Source: Arthrobacter oryzae (GTDB taxonomy: Bacteria; Actinomycetota; Actinomycetes; Actinomycetales; Micrococcaceae). Taken from it: 64,000 nucleotides of DNA. Made by a program: the position numbers and the translations under genes. The stretch lies in assembly GCF_030718995.1 (NCBI RefSeq), contig NZ_CP132204.1:2108001-2172000 (forward strand). The letters run 5' to 3'. The notes under the pieces were generated by a model. That model searched no databases. It had not been told where the DNA came from and saw nothing but the letters and a program-made list of their open reading frames with translations. Position 1 is the stretch's first letter. Every line of letters begins with the position of its first letter. Shown one piece after another: positions 33,472 through 41,612 of this stretch.

Positions 33472-35045
33472 GCAGTCATTCGCCCGGGCAGGCGGACGGG
33501 ACCACCCGCAACGACCGGCAGGACTTGGCAGGGCAGCGTGCCCTGGCGGACTGGTTGCCGGGCCGGCTGGCATCCATTGCGCCGTCCGTAACGGTGGTTG
33601 GCGACGTCATGCTGGACGGCTGGTGGCACGGGTCCATCGCCCGCCTCTGCCGGGAGGCTCCGGCTCCGGTCGTGGATATCAGCCGGCGGGCATTTGCACC
33701 TGGCGGGGCCGCCAACACCGCCATGAACCTGGCCGCCCTGGGGGCACGGGTCCGCATCGCCGGAGCGGTGGGCTGCGACGATGCCGGCCTGGAGCTGCGG
33801 CGGCAGCTCCATGCCGCCGGCGTCAACGTCAGCCACCTCCAGGAACACCCCGGCATGGTCACCACTACCAAGACCCGCATCAGCAGCGCCGGCCAGGTTT
33901 TGCTGCGGTTCGACGACGTCGCGCAGCAGGTTCCGCAGGACGCGCTCGCCGCGTTGGCCGTCACCCTGCCCGCAGCCCTGCGGGGACAGGACGCCGTGGT
34001 GGTCTGCGACTACGGCCTTGGCGCCCTGGCCGGACCGGTCCGCAGTGCCCTCATTGATGCTCTCGGGGGTGCCGCAGGCAGGCGTCCAGGCTCTCCGCTG
34101 ACAGTGGTTGACGCCCACGACCCGCGGCCATGGGCGGTGCTTCAGCCGGACCTGGCCACCCCGAATGTGCAGGAAGCTGCCAGGATGCTGGGCCAGACGC
34201 TGCCCGCCGGCGCGGACCGTGCAGAGTTCCTGGCAGCGCGCCGGGACGAACTGGCCCGGGCCACCGGTGCGCACGCGGTGGTGGTCACGCTGGACCGGGA
34301 CGGGACGCTGCTGCTGCCCGCTGCCGGCGATGTCCACCGCACCTGGGCCAGGCCGGCCGCCGAGAAGCAAGCCTCCGGAGCGGGGGACACGTTCGTTGCC
34401 GCCTTGACCGTTGCCAGGGCGTCCGCTGTGCCACTGACTACCAGCGTGGACCTTGCCCAAGCAGCGGCTGACGTGGTGGTGCACCACCCCGGCACGTCCG
34501 TCTGCAGTTCCGATGACCTCGCCCGGTACCTGGCGAGTTTCGCGGACACGGCCCTCAGCGCCGACGAACTCGCCCGCCATATCGAGGGCGACCGCGCCGA
34601 GGGCCGTCGGATCGTGCTGACCAACGGCTGCTTCGATGTGCTGCACCGCGGCCATACCCGCTACCTCAACCAGGCCAAGCAGCTGGGTGACATCCTGGTG
34701 GTGGCCCTGAACAGCGACGCGTCGGTGCGGCGGTTGAAAGGTCCGGAGCGGCCCATCAACTCCGTGGCCGACCGCGCAGCCGTCATCGCCGCACTCAGCT
34801 GCGTGGATTACGTGACAGTGTTCGACACCCCTGCCCCCATACCGCTGATCGAGAAGATCCGGCCGGAAATCTACGCCAAGGGCGGGGACTACACGCCGGA
34901 GATGCTGGCCGAAACCGAAGCGGTGGAACGCTTCGGCGGCAAGGTCACCATCCTGGACTACGTTCCGGACCAGTCCACCACCGGCGTCGTGCAGCGGATC
35001 CGCAACGGCGAAGGCGCCGCAGTCGGTGAGTCGCAGGTCAACTAG
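33468..35045 (+). CDS. hldE: Bifunctional heptose 7-phosphate kinase / 1-phosphate adenylyltransferase B
   Basis: A 525-residue HldE. The PfkB kinase (about 35-350) has VVGDVMLDGWWHG, PGGAANTAMNLAALGA and SGAGDTF. The nucleotidyltransferase (about 370-510) has NGCFDVLHRGHTRYLNQAK, LNSDASVRRLKGPERP and AKGGDYTPEMLAET. Both halves are closer to typical HldE than the copy at 28483. The N-terminal 35 residues are extra. The last segment GVVQRIRNGEG ends as in HldE. It is translationally coupled to the aldehyde dehydrogenase gene. Confidence 0.9.
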   Translation: MSSHSPGQADGTTRNDRQDLAGQRALADWLPGRLASIAPSVTVVGDVMLDGWWHGSIARLCREAPAPVVDISRRAFAPGGAANTAMNLAALGARVRIAGAVGCDDAGLELRRQLHAAGVNVSHLQEHPGMVTTTKTRISSAGQVLLRFDDVAQQVPQDALAALAVTLPAALRGQDAVVVCDYGLGALAGPVRSALIDALGGAAGRRPGSPLTVVDAHDPRPWAVLQPDLATPNVQEAARMLGQTLPAGADRAEFLAARRDELARATGAHAVVVTLDRDGTLLLPAAGDVHRTWARPAAEKQASGAGDTFVAALTVARASAVPLTTSVDLAQAAADVVVHHPGTSVCSSDDLARYLASFADTALSADELARHIEGDRAEGRRIVLTNGCFDVLHRGHTRYLNQAKQLGDILVVALNSDASVRRLKGPERPINSVADRAAVIAALSCVDYVTVFDTPAPIPLIEKIRPEIYAKGGDYTPEMLAETEAVERFGGKVTILDYVPDQSTTGVVQRIRNGEGAAVGESQVN

Positions 35046-35078
35046 GGTTGATGCATGACTAACGCGGTGGCCGGCTAA

Positions 35079-35990
35079 GTGGCGCGGAAGGGCCGGTCTG
35101 CCGGCAGGAACGCTGAACGTTCGACGCCGGGAGTCGTGGAAGTGCCGAAGGGAACCCGCCCCGACGGGCCGGCGGAGGGCGTGTACTACATCGACACGGG
35201 GGACTGCGAGCTGATCGCGGACCAGGACAATTCGAACGGCTGGCTCCTGCGCATCAACGGCGTGATGAGCTCGCACATTGACCTGGCGGACCCGCTCTTC
35301 CTCGATTTCGAGTACATGCGGTGGATGTCGGCCCTGGTGGAATCCCGGTGGCCCCGCGAGACCAGGCCCAAGCTAAGGGCTCTGCACCTGGGCGGGGGTG
35401 CGTGCTCGCTGGCGCGCTACTTCCACGCCGCGTACCCGGAAGCCCGCCAGGTGGTGGTGGAACTGGACGGCAAGCTTGCCGAGTACGTCCGCGGCTGGTT
35501 CGACCTGCCCAAGGCACCCCTGCTGCGGCTGCGGGTGGGCGAAGCACGCGAGGTCACGGAGTCGCTGACGCCGGAGACGCGGGATGTGATCATCCGCGAT
35601 GTGTTTGCCGGTGCCCTCACTCCGCGGCCCCTGACCACCGCGGAATTCAACGGGCACGCCAAGCGGGTGCTTGCTCCCGGCGGGATCTACGTGGTTAATT
35701 CCGGCGACGCTCCTGATCTGAAGAATGCCCGCGAGGACGCGGCCACCATTGCGGCTGTTTTCGAGCACACGCTGATCATCGCCGACCCCGCCATGCTCAA
35801 GGGCCGGCGCTACGGCAACATGGTGATGGCGGGCAGTGACCAGCCGTTCGACGACGACCCCCGGCTTGCCCGCAGGCTCCTGGGCGGTGGCGTGCCGGCC
35901 CATATCTGGGATGACGCCAAGGTGCGCGCCTTTGCTGCCGGCGCATCCGTCCGCCACGACCCTGCACCGCCGCCGGGTCCAGTGGACTAA
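35079..35990 (+). CDS. Spermidine-synthase-like methyltransferase-fold protein
   Basis: A 303-residue protein. The central Rossmann domain has LHLGGGACSLARYFH (motif I), VVELDGKLAEYVRG and VIIRDVFAGALTPRP, resembling spermidine synthases and their MFS-fused relatives. True spermidine synthases have a catalytic Asp in a DxxDP context, which is altered here (RDVFAG). The N-terminal part holds the beta-strand domain of that family. The call is at fold level; polyamine synthesis is not shown. GTG start; weak ribosome-binding site. A strong hairpin at 36125 follows. Confidence 0.75.
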   Translation: MARKGRSAGRNAERSTPGVVEVPKGTRPDGPAEGVYYIDTGDCELIADQDNSNGWLLRINGVMSSHIDLADPLFLDFEYMRWMSALVESRWPRETRPKLRALHLGGGACSLARYFHAAYPEARQVVVELDGKLAEYVRGWFDLPKAPLLRLRVGEAREVTESLTPETRDVIIRDVFAGALTPRPLTTAEFNGHAKRVLAPGGIYVVNSGDAPDLKNAREDAATIAAVFEHTLIIADPAMLKGRRYGNMVMAGSDQPFDDDPRLARRLLGGGVPAHIWDDAKVRAFAAGASVRHDPAPPPGPVD

Positions 35991-36088
35991 GACGTCCGCC
36001 CGTCCGCAACATAAGCGCAACGTTGCCTCAAGAATCGGCTTTTGCGGCCGTTTTTGCCGTTCGCACCCCGAGCACGCTGTAAGTTGGT

Positions 36089-36170
36089 GGAAGCTCTCCG
36101 CTTTCCCCCAAGACCGGAGGGCGTGAAGCCCCCGCGCTTGAGTTCCCTGACTCGCGCGGGGGCTTCCTTC
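36089..36170 (+). ncRNA. Candidate small RNA with C-rich hairpin loop (6C-like)
   Basis: A short hairpin with CTCCG/CGGAG arms and a TTTCCCCCAAGA loop (about 36094-36118) is followed by a 13-bp GC hairpin with CCCCC. A possible promoter (TTGCCG, then TGTAAG) lies just upstream at about 36057-36087. The C-rich single-stranded loop recalls the actinobacterial 6C RNA family (known from Streptomyces and Mycobacterium), but only one of its C-rich loops is plainly present here. The RNA ends are estimates. Confidence 0.4.
36125..36166. terminator. Strong 13-bp GC hairpin, bidirectional terminator candidate
   Basis: Arms GAAGCCCCCGCGC and GCGCGGGGGCTTC are perfectly complementary with a 16-base loop. 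It lies between the spermidine-synthase-like gene and the convergent GAF-ANTAR gene, and would end both transcripts and the small RNA candidate. The T-rich tail is weak (CTTCCTTC). Confidence 0.7.
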
Positions 36171-36212
36171 AGTCCTAGCTCTGTTCTGATGATTCCGGCC
36201 CTTATTCTGACC

Positions 36213-36965
36213 CTATTTTGACCTGTATTCTGACCTTCGGTCCTCTCGGACCTCACCGCCTGGCACTTCGGCGCCGGACAGGATATCGGAGGCAATCGTG
36301 TGCAGCCTGGCGTTGGTGGCTTGTGCAGCCAGGTGCAGGAGTTCCATCGCATCGTCCCTGCTGCTGCGGTTCTGGAGCATCACCAGGGAGACTGCTGCGT
36401 CGATAACAGCCCGCGACTTGAGGGCCGAGCGGAGATGCTCCGGATAGATCTCCGCAGGATGCACGCGGAGCGCCAGGCGGAGGATCCGCGAAATCGAGTC
36501 CGTGTGGTCCTCGACGGAGGCGACGGTGGCGTCGTCGAAGGCGTCCGTGCTTCGCGAGTAGCAGTTCAGGGCGGCCGCGGAGCCGGGGTCGGTGCGGATG
36601 GGAACCGCCAGGACGGACCGGATGCCTTCTCCCGAAACGGCCTCCGCGTAGCGCTCCCACCGGCTGTCATTTCCGAGGTCGGGGACCAGCACGATGTGCT
36701 GCTGCCGGAGGGCTATCAGGCACGGGCCGTCGTCGAAGTCGTACTGCTTCTCGTCCATCCGCAGAGCCTCCTCATCGCTGCTGGCCACCGTTGCCGGGCT
36801 GCCGTCCCGCTCCACCGTGATGGCGCACAGCATCGGATGGCGCCCGCCCAGGCGGGACGCGGAGATGGTGGTCAGGCCCAGGAGGAATTCAGTGAACCCC
36901 GGGCTTTCCAACAGCAAATCCTGGAGGTTCCGGGTGGTTGGGGTGTCGCCTGTGCCGGGAGCCAT
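36213..36965 (-). CDS. GAF and ANTAR domain response protein
   Basis: A 250-residue regulator. The GAF domain (about 20-170) has FDDGPCLIALRQQHIVLVPDL and SVLAVPIRTD. The ANTAR domain (about 175-240) begins LRSALKSRAVIDAAVSLVMLQN and holds the three-helix pattern that binds RNA hairpins in antitermination. The usual ANTAR motif ...GILM is VSLVM here. GAF-ANTAR proteins of actinobacteria sense a small molecule and act on RNA. The small RNA candidate lies directly past its 3' end, but a link is not shown. Confidence 0.87.
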   Translation of the reverse strand: MAPGTGDTPTTRNLQDLLLESPGFTEFLLGLTTISASRLGGRHPMLCAITVERDGSPATVASSDEEALRMDEKQYDFDDGPCLIALRQQHIVLVPDLGNDSRWERYAEAVSGEGIRSVLAVPIRTDPGSAAALNCYSRSTDAFDDATVASVEDHTDSISRILRLALRVHPAEIYPEHLRSALKSRAVIDAAVSLVMLQNRSSRDDAMELLHLAAQATNARLHTIASDILSGAEVPGGEVREDRRSEYRSK

Positions 36966-37141
36966 GACGGCCTCGATCCTTGAAATGCCGGGTCCTTTGA
37001 GGCCGGGCGGCGGCGGCGGACTCTTGATCGCCCGCAGCCACGATGGTGAATGTACACAGATTCGACGCGCTCACACCAGCGAAGGCTCTCCGACATCTCC
37101 TACCTTCGACACTACGCCGTGCCGGGTCGTGAACATAGCTC

Positions 37142-38038
37142 TCAGCGCCTGCCCAGCAGGGATTCCCGGTGCTCCAGCGTCTGGTCCTTGAGGGCCTGCA
37201 CCACGGCAGCGACAGCCGGGCGCCGCATGGAGTCGGGCCGCAGTACCATCCAGTACGGCAGCCGTTCCGAGAAGACGTCCGGCAGCAACCGGACCAGGTC
37301 CTGGTGCAGGTCGCCCATAAAGCAGGGCAGGAATCCGATGCCCGCCCCGGCGCGGGTGGCCTCCACGTGGACAAACACATTGGTGGAGCTCAGCCCGTCC
37401 TTCATGGCGGGGACAAGCCTGCGCGGAGCGTCGAGGTCGTCCACCTGAAGCATCGAGTCCACGAAATAGACCAGCGGATGTTCGGACAGTTCCTCCACCG
37501 TTGCCGGCGTCCCGTTTTCGGCCAGGTATGCGCGTGAGGCATACATGCCCAGCACGTATTCGCCCAGTTTGAAGGCCTCGGCTCGGTGTACCTGCGGCTC
37601 GCCCACCACGACCTCGATGTCCAGTCCGGAGCGCTGCTGGAGGGCCCGCCGGGTGACGGTCACGATCTCCACGCTGAGCCCGGAGTGCTTGCGGCGCAGC
37701 CGTGCCACCGCGGGCGCGGCGATGTAGGCGCTGAAGCCGTCTGTGGCGGTCATCCGGACGACTCCTGTGATGGGGTCCGGCGCCTTGCCGGGTTGGCCCA
37801 GGCTTTGCACGGCCTGTTCCACCTGCTCGGCCACCAGCACCGCCTCCGCACCGAGCTCCGTCAGTTCCCACGCGCCGGCAGACCGGGAGAGGACGCGACC
37901 GCCCAGTGTCTTCTCCAAGGCCGCTATCCGGCGCGAAACAGTGGTGTGGTTCAGCCCCAGGGCCTGCGCCGCCGTCGTGAATTTGGCTGACCGCGAGACG
38001 GCCAGCAAGACCAGAAGGTCATCAGGATTAGTGTCCAT
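37142..38038 (-). CDS. LysR-family transcriptional regulator
   Basis: About 298 residues from the ATG at 38038. The winged helix-turn-helix is at the N-terminus (FTTAAQALGLNHTTVSRRIAALEKTLG), and a LysR-type effector domain follows (about 90-295). It is divergent from the MHS transporter and 3-hydroxybutyrate dehydrogenase genes with a 133-base spacer, so it most likely controls them in response to their substrate. Confidence 0.9.
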   Translation of the reverse strand: MDTNPDDLLVLLAVSRSAKFTTAAQALGLNHTTVSRRIAALEKTLGGRVLSRSAGAWELTELGAEAVLVAEQVEQAVQSLGQPGKAPDPITGVVRMTATDGFSAYIAAPAVARLRRKHSGLSVEIVTVTRRALQQRSGLDIEVVVGEPQVHRAEAFKLGEYVLGMYASRAYLAENGTPATVEELSEHPLVYFVDSMLQVDDLDAPRRLVPAMKDGLSSTNVFVHVEATRAGAGIGFLPCFMGDLHQDLVRLLPDVFSERLPYWMVLRPDSMRRPAVAAVVQALKDQTLEHRESLLGRR

Positions 38039-38171
38039 ATCTGCAATTCTGCACACAAGGGGTGCCGGTTTGGCCATTGAACCGCACAGTTTCTGCGGCA
38101 ATACTCATCTGAGCCCATTCAGTGCTGTGGATCACAGCGCGTGTCGACGTGGACACTAAGGAGAACACAAT

Positions 38172-39554
38172 ATGAGCGTAGAACAACGCTCTGCATCACC
38201 GGCCGCTTCCGCCCCACAGGGCGCCGGCCTCAAGAAGATCGTCGCAGCCTCCATGGTTGGCACGGTAGTGGAATGGTATGAATTCTTCCTCTACGCCACC
38301 GCAGCAACCCTGGTGTTCGGCAAGTACTTCTTCCCCGCCACCGGCAACGAACTGGACGGCATCATCCAGGCCTTCATCACGTACGCCGTGGGCTTCGTGG
38401 CCCGGCCCCTCGGCGGGATCGTCTTTGGCCAGATCGGCGACAAACTGGGCCGCAAGCCCACCCTGCAGCTGACCATCGTGATCATCGGTGTGTCCACCTT
38501 CCTGATGGGCTGCCTCCCAGGCTTCGCCGAGATCGGCTACCTGGCACCTGCGCTCCTGGTGTTCCTGCGCTTCATCCAGGGCTTCGCACTCGGCGGTGAG
38601 TGGGGCGGCGCCGTGCTTCTCGTCGCCGAGCACAGCCCCAACAAGTCCCGCGGATTCTGGTCCAGCTGGCCCCAGTCCGCCGTTCCGGTAGGTAACCTGC
38701 TGGCCACCCTGGTGCTGTTTGTGATGTCCAACATCCTGAGCAGTGCCGACTTCCTCAGCTGGGGCTGGCGCGTGGCGTTCTGGCTCTCCGCCGCGATCGT
38801 GTTCGTCGGCTACTACATCCGCACCAACGTCTCCGAGTCGCCGATCTTCCTCGAAGCCAAGGCGCAGCTGGAGCAGGAACAGGCCGTCAGCTACGGCGTC
38901 GGCGAGGTCATCCGCAAATACCCCAAGGGAATCCTGCAGGCCATGGGCCTCCGGTTCGCGGAAAACATCATGTACTACCTCGTGGTCAGCTTCGCGATCG
39001 TGTACCTCAAGAGCGTCCACAAGTACGACACGTCCTCGCTCCTGCTTGCCCTGCTGATCGCGCACCTCATCCACTTCCTGGTCATCCCGCAGGTGGGACG
39101 GCTCGTGGACAGCTGGGGCCGGAAGCCCGTATACCTTGTCGGCGCCATCACCGGCGCCACGTGGCCGTTCTTCGCCTTCCCCATGTTCGACACGAAGAAC
39201 GCGGTGGTCATTGTCCTGGCCGTGACCATCGGCCTGTGCCTGCACGCGTTTATGTACGCCGGCCAGCCTGCCATCATGGCGGAACTCTTCCCCACCCGGA
39301 TGCGCTACGCCGGGGTGTCGCTGGGCTCGCAGGTCACCTCGATCTTCGCCGGTTCGCTGGCGCCGCTCCTGGCCACCCAGTGGCTCAAGGACACCGGATC
39401 GTGGGTTCCCACCGCCATCTACCTGGTGGTGGCGTGTGCCGTCACCACGGTGGCAGTGTTGAGCCTCAAGGAAACAAAGGGCATTGCCCTTGAAGAAGTG
39501 GACAGGGCCGACGCCGAACGCGAAGGCCTGGCGGTAGCAGCAACCTCGCGCTGA
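38172..39554 (+). CDS. MFS transporter of the metabolite:H+ symporter (MHS) family
   Basis: A 460-residue protein with about 12 membrane helices. Family hallmarks are VGTVVEWYEFFLYATAATLVFG near helix 1, GFVARPLGGIVFGQIGDKLGRK in loop 2-3, and LGGEWGGAVLLVAEHSP. This family imports small carboxylates such as shikimate, citrate, proline or 2-oxoglutarate. The downstream 3-hydroxybutyrate dehydrogenase suggests a hydroxy-acid substrate (inference). AAGGAG precedes the ATG. Confidence 0.88.
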   Translation: MSVEQRSASPAASAPQGAGLKKIVAASMVGTVVEWYEFFLYATAATLVFGKYFFPATGNELDGIIQAFITYAVGFVARPLGGIVFGQIGDKLGRKPTLQLTIVIIGVSTFLMGCLPGFAEIGYLAPALLVFLRFIQGFALGGEWGGAVLLVAEHSPNKSRGFWSSWPQSAVPVGNLLATLVLFVMSNILSSADFLSWGWRVAFWLSAAIVFVGYYIRTNVSESPIFLEAKAQLEQEQAVSYGVGEVIRKYPKGILQAMGLRFAENIMYYLVVSFAIVYLKSVHKYDTSSLLLALLIAHLIHFLVIPQVGRLVDSWGRKPVYLVGAITGATWPFFAFPMFDTKNAVVIVLAVTIGLCLHAFMYAGQPAIMAELFPTRMRYAGVSLGSQVTSIFAGSLAPLLATQWLKDTGSWVPTAIYLVVACAVTTVAVLSLKETKGIALEEVDRADAEREGLAVAATSR

Positions 39555-39646
39555 GCCGATTGAGCTGAGCTGCTTGGATATTGGCCGGCTCCGGCGCTGC
39601 TGGAGCCGGCCGGTTCGATGAAAATCTTTGAACTGGAAGGCTGGTT

Positions 39647-40396
39647 ATGGAAAACACGCTGAACGGCCGCAAGGCGCTGGTCACCGGAGGAGCCGGCGGA
39701 ATCGGGGCTGCCAGTGTGCGGGCCCTCGCCGCACGGGGCGCCAAGGTGGTGATCGCGGACGTCGACGAGGCCGCCGCGGCCGCACTCGCCGATGAAGTAG
39801 GCGGCACCGTCTGGGCCGTGGACCTGCTGGACGTCGATGCCCTCGCAGCCCTCAGCCTGGACTGCGACATCCTGGTCAACAATGCCGGGATCCAGCGCAT
39901 CAGCCCCATTGAGGACTTCGAACCGGCCGATTTCCGCCGGCTCATCACCCTCATGCTGGAGGCGCCGTTCCTGCTGATCCGGGCTGCACTGCCGCACATG
40001 TATGCGAACAACTTCGGCCGCATCATCAACCTCTCGTCGGTACACGGAATCCGTGCGTCCCCGTTCAAGAGCGCGTACGTTTCCGCCAAGCACGGCCTGG
40101 AAGGGCTCAGCAAGGTGACGGCCCTGGAGGGCGGTCAGCACGGGGTCACGTCCAACTGCATCAACCCCGGCTATGTGCGCACACCGCTGGTGGAATCGCA
40201 GATCGCCGACCAGGCCAAGGTCCACGGCATTCCCGAATCCGAGGTGCTGGCCAAGATCATGCTCACCGAATCCGCCGTCAAGCGGCTCGTGGAGCCGGAA
40301 GAAGTCGCCTCGCTGGTCGCCTGGCTCGCCTCGAACGACGCCGGCATGGTCACCGGCGCCAGCTACACCATGGACGGCGGCTGGTCGGCGCGGTAG
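39647..40396 (+). CDS. 3-hydroxybutyrate dehydrogenase (SDR)
   Basis: A 249-residue classical SDR: VTGGAGGIGAASVRALAARG, NNAGIQ, the catalytic Ser in NLSSVHGIRASPFKSAYVSAKHG (Y and K), and the C-terminal family signature ASYTMDGGWSAR. The SSVHG and SAYVSAKHGL context with a PGYVRTPLVESQI loop is typical of D-3-hydroxybutyrate dehydrogenase. It would give acetoacetate with NAD. It follows the MHS transporter by 92 bases and is probably co-transcribed and LysR-controlled. Confidence 0.85.
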   Translation: MENTLNGRKALVTGGAGGIGAASVRALAARGAKVVIADVDEAAAAALADEVGGTVWAVDLLDVDALAALSLDCDILVNNAGIQRISPIEDFEPADFRRLITLMLEAPFLLIRAALPHMYANNFGRIINLSSVHGIRASPFKSAYVSAKHGLEGLSKVTALEGGQHGVTSNCINPGYVRTPLVESQIADQAKVHGIPESEVLAKIMLTESAVKRLVEPEEVASLVAWLASNDAGMVTGASYTMDGGWSAR

Positions 40397-40429
40397 TTTG
40401 CTGCCGCCCGCAGTTGCGGGCGGCACAAT

Positions 40430-41065
40430 CTAGTTCTTGGTGCCAGTTAAGGCGAGGGTTCCGCCCAGGGCGATCATCATGGCTCCGCCTGTGCTGCTGA
40501 GCGTGGAGATGCGCCTGGGGGAGCGGGCGAACCACTGGCGGGCGGTGCCTGCTGCCAGCGCCCAGATGCTGTCCGAGACGAGGGCGATCAGCAGGAACAC
40601 CGCCCCCAGGCTGGCCAGCTGCAGCGGTATTCCGCCGGCGGAATACTCTACGAACTGCGGCAGCACCGCAACGAAAAACACCAGCGACTTCGGGTTGGTG
40701 GCACCCACGATGAATCCTTCCCGCAGGATACGGAAGGGCGAGCCGGAGCGCGAGGGACCGGCCGCCGTCGTACTTCTTCCGCGGTGCCTGATGGCTTGGA
40801 TGCCGAGGAACACGAGGTAGGCGGCGCCGGCGAATTTCACCATGGTGAACAGCAGGACCGACTGCGCAAGGGCGACGCCCACACCGAGCGCCACCGCGGC
40901 GATCTGCGGGATCATGCCGAGCGCATTTCCCAGGACACTGAGCAGTCCGCCCTTGCGGCCCAAGGCCAGGCTGCGTCCGATCACGAACAGTACGCTTGGC
41001 CCGGGGACGGCAATCAGGATGGCCGCGGCCAGGGTGAAAGCCAGGAGATTGCTCAGCGGAACCAT
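40430..41065 (-). CDS. LysE/RhtB family amino-acid exporter
   Basis: A 211-residue membrane protein of about six helices. AAAILIAVPGPSVLFVIGRSLALGRKGG is the family signature near the N-terminus. The family exports lysine, arginine, homoserine and similar compounds. It stands alone, convergent to the SDR gene with 33 bases between the stops. The substrate is not clear from the sequence. Confidence 0.88.
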   Translation of the reverse strand: MVPLSNLLAFTLAAAILIAVPGPSVLFVIGRSLALGRKGGLLSVLGNALGMIPQIAAVALGVGVALAQSVLLFTMVKFAGAAYLVFLGIQAIRHRGRSTTAAGPSRSGSPFRILREGFIVGATNPKSLVFFVAVLPQFVEYSAGGIPLQLASLGAVFLLIALVSDSIWALAAGTARQWFARSPRRISTLSSTGGAMMIALGGTLALTGTKN

Positions 41066-41081
41066 GACTGATCTTAGCGCC

Positions 41082-41129
41082 GCCCGCCTGTGGTGCCGCC
41101 CGCCTGTGGTGCCGCCTGCCTGTGGTGCC
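41082..41129. repeat. Three tandem copies of a 16-bp repeat
   Basis: GCCCGCCTGTGGTGCC is present twice exactly and once with a single change, back to back, in the space between the LysE gene and the small hypothetical protein whose stop directly follows. Origin and function are unknown. Confidence 0.85.
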
Positions 41130-41131
41130 GC

Positions 41132-41410
41132 CTAGTCCGGCGTCCTCACCTGGCGGTAGTCGTAGTAGACCACCGCGGGCTCCAGGTCAGGATGGGCGTC
41201 AGCGGCCGTCCGCAGGCCCAGCGAGGTGCCTCTGATGACCGTCACCACGCCGAGCCTGCGGCCGTTGAAGGGGTCGTCACCGAGGACAACGTCTCCGATC
41301 CTGAACGGTACAGCGGCCGTGCGGACTCTTTCCGCTGCGTCGTTCAGCCAGGAAATCAGGCGGCGCCGGTCGCGGGGGAAGGCGGGCCGGGAGGCTGGAA
41401 GATCCTTCAT
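41132..41410 (-). CDS. Small hypothetical protein
   Basis: About 92 residues; the ATG at 41410 follows AAAGGAG. The protein is charged, with RDRRRLISWLNDAAERVR near the N-terminus, then a small beta-rich region (FRIGDVVLGDDPFNGRRLGVVTVI) and a C-terminal YYDYRQVRTPD. It has no signal peptide or helix of membrane type. I do not recognise a family. Confidence 0.55.
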   Translation of the reverse strand: MKDLPASRPAFPRDRRRLISWLNDAAERVRTAAVPFRIGDVVLGDDPFNGRRLGVVTVIRGTSLGLRTAADAHPDLEPAVVYYDYRQVRTPD

Positions 41411-41526
41411 CAAAACCACTCCTTTGAAGTACCTGGATAAGCAGGACTCGCTGGCGGCCCGGAAGCCTCGGTTTGGCGATTAAATCGTCCGGTCTGCGCC
41501 TGTTGTCCAACCTAAAGGCCAAACCC

Positions 41527-41539
41527 CATGCGTCGCATG
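41527..41539. promoter_or_regulatory. 13-bp palindrome CATGCGTCGCATG
   Basis: A perfect inverted repeat with one central base in the region between the small hypothetical gene and the end of the amino-acid permease gene. It lies about 117 bases upstream of the small gene (41410) on the minus strand and could be an operator for it; the evidence is weak. Confidence 0.25.
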
Positions 41540-41612
41540 CGTAACTCCTACCCCTTCTGTACCGTCCAACACTCGAAATTTTTGCTGGACTACTTGCTCC
41601 GCCCGCGCGGTC

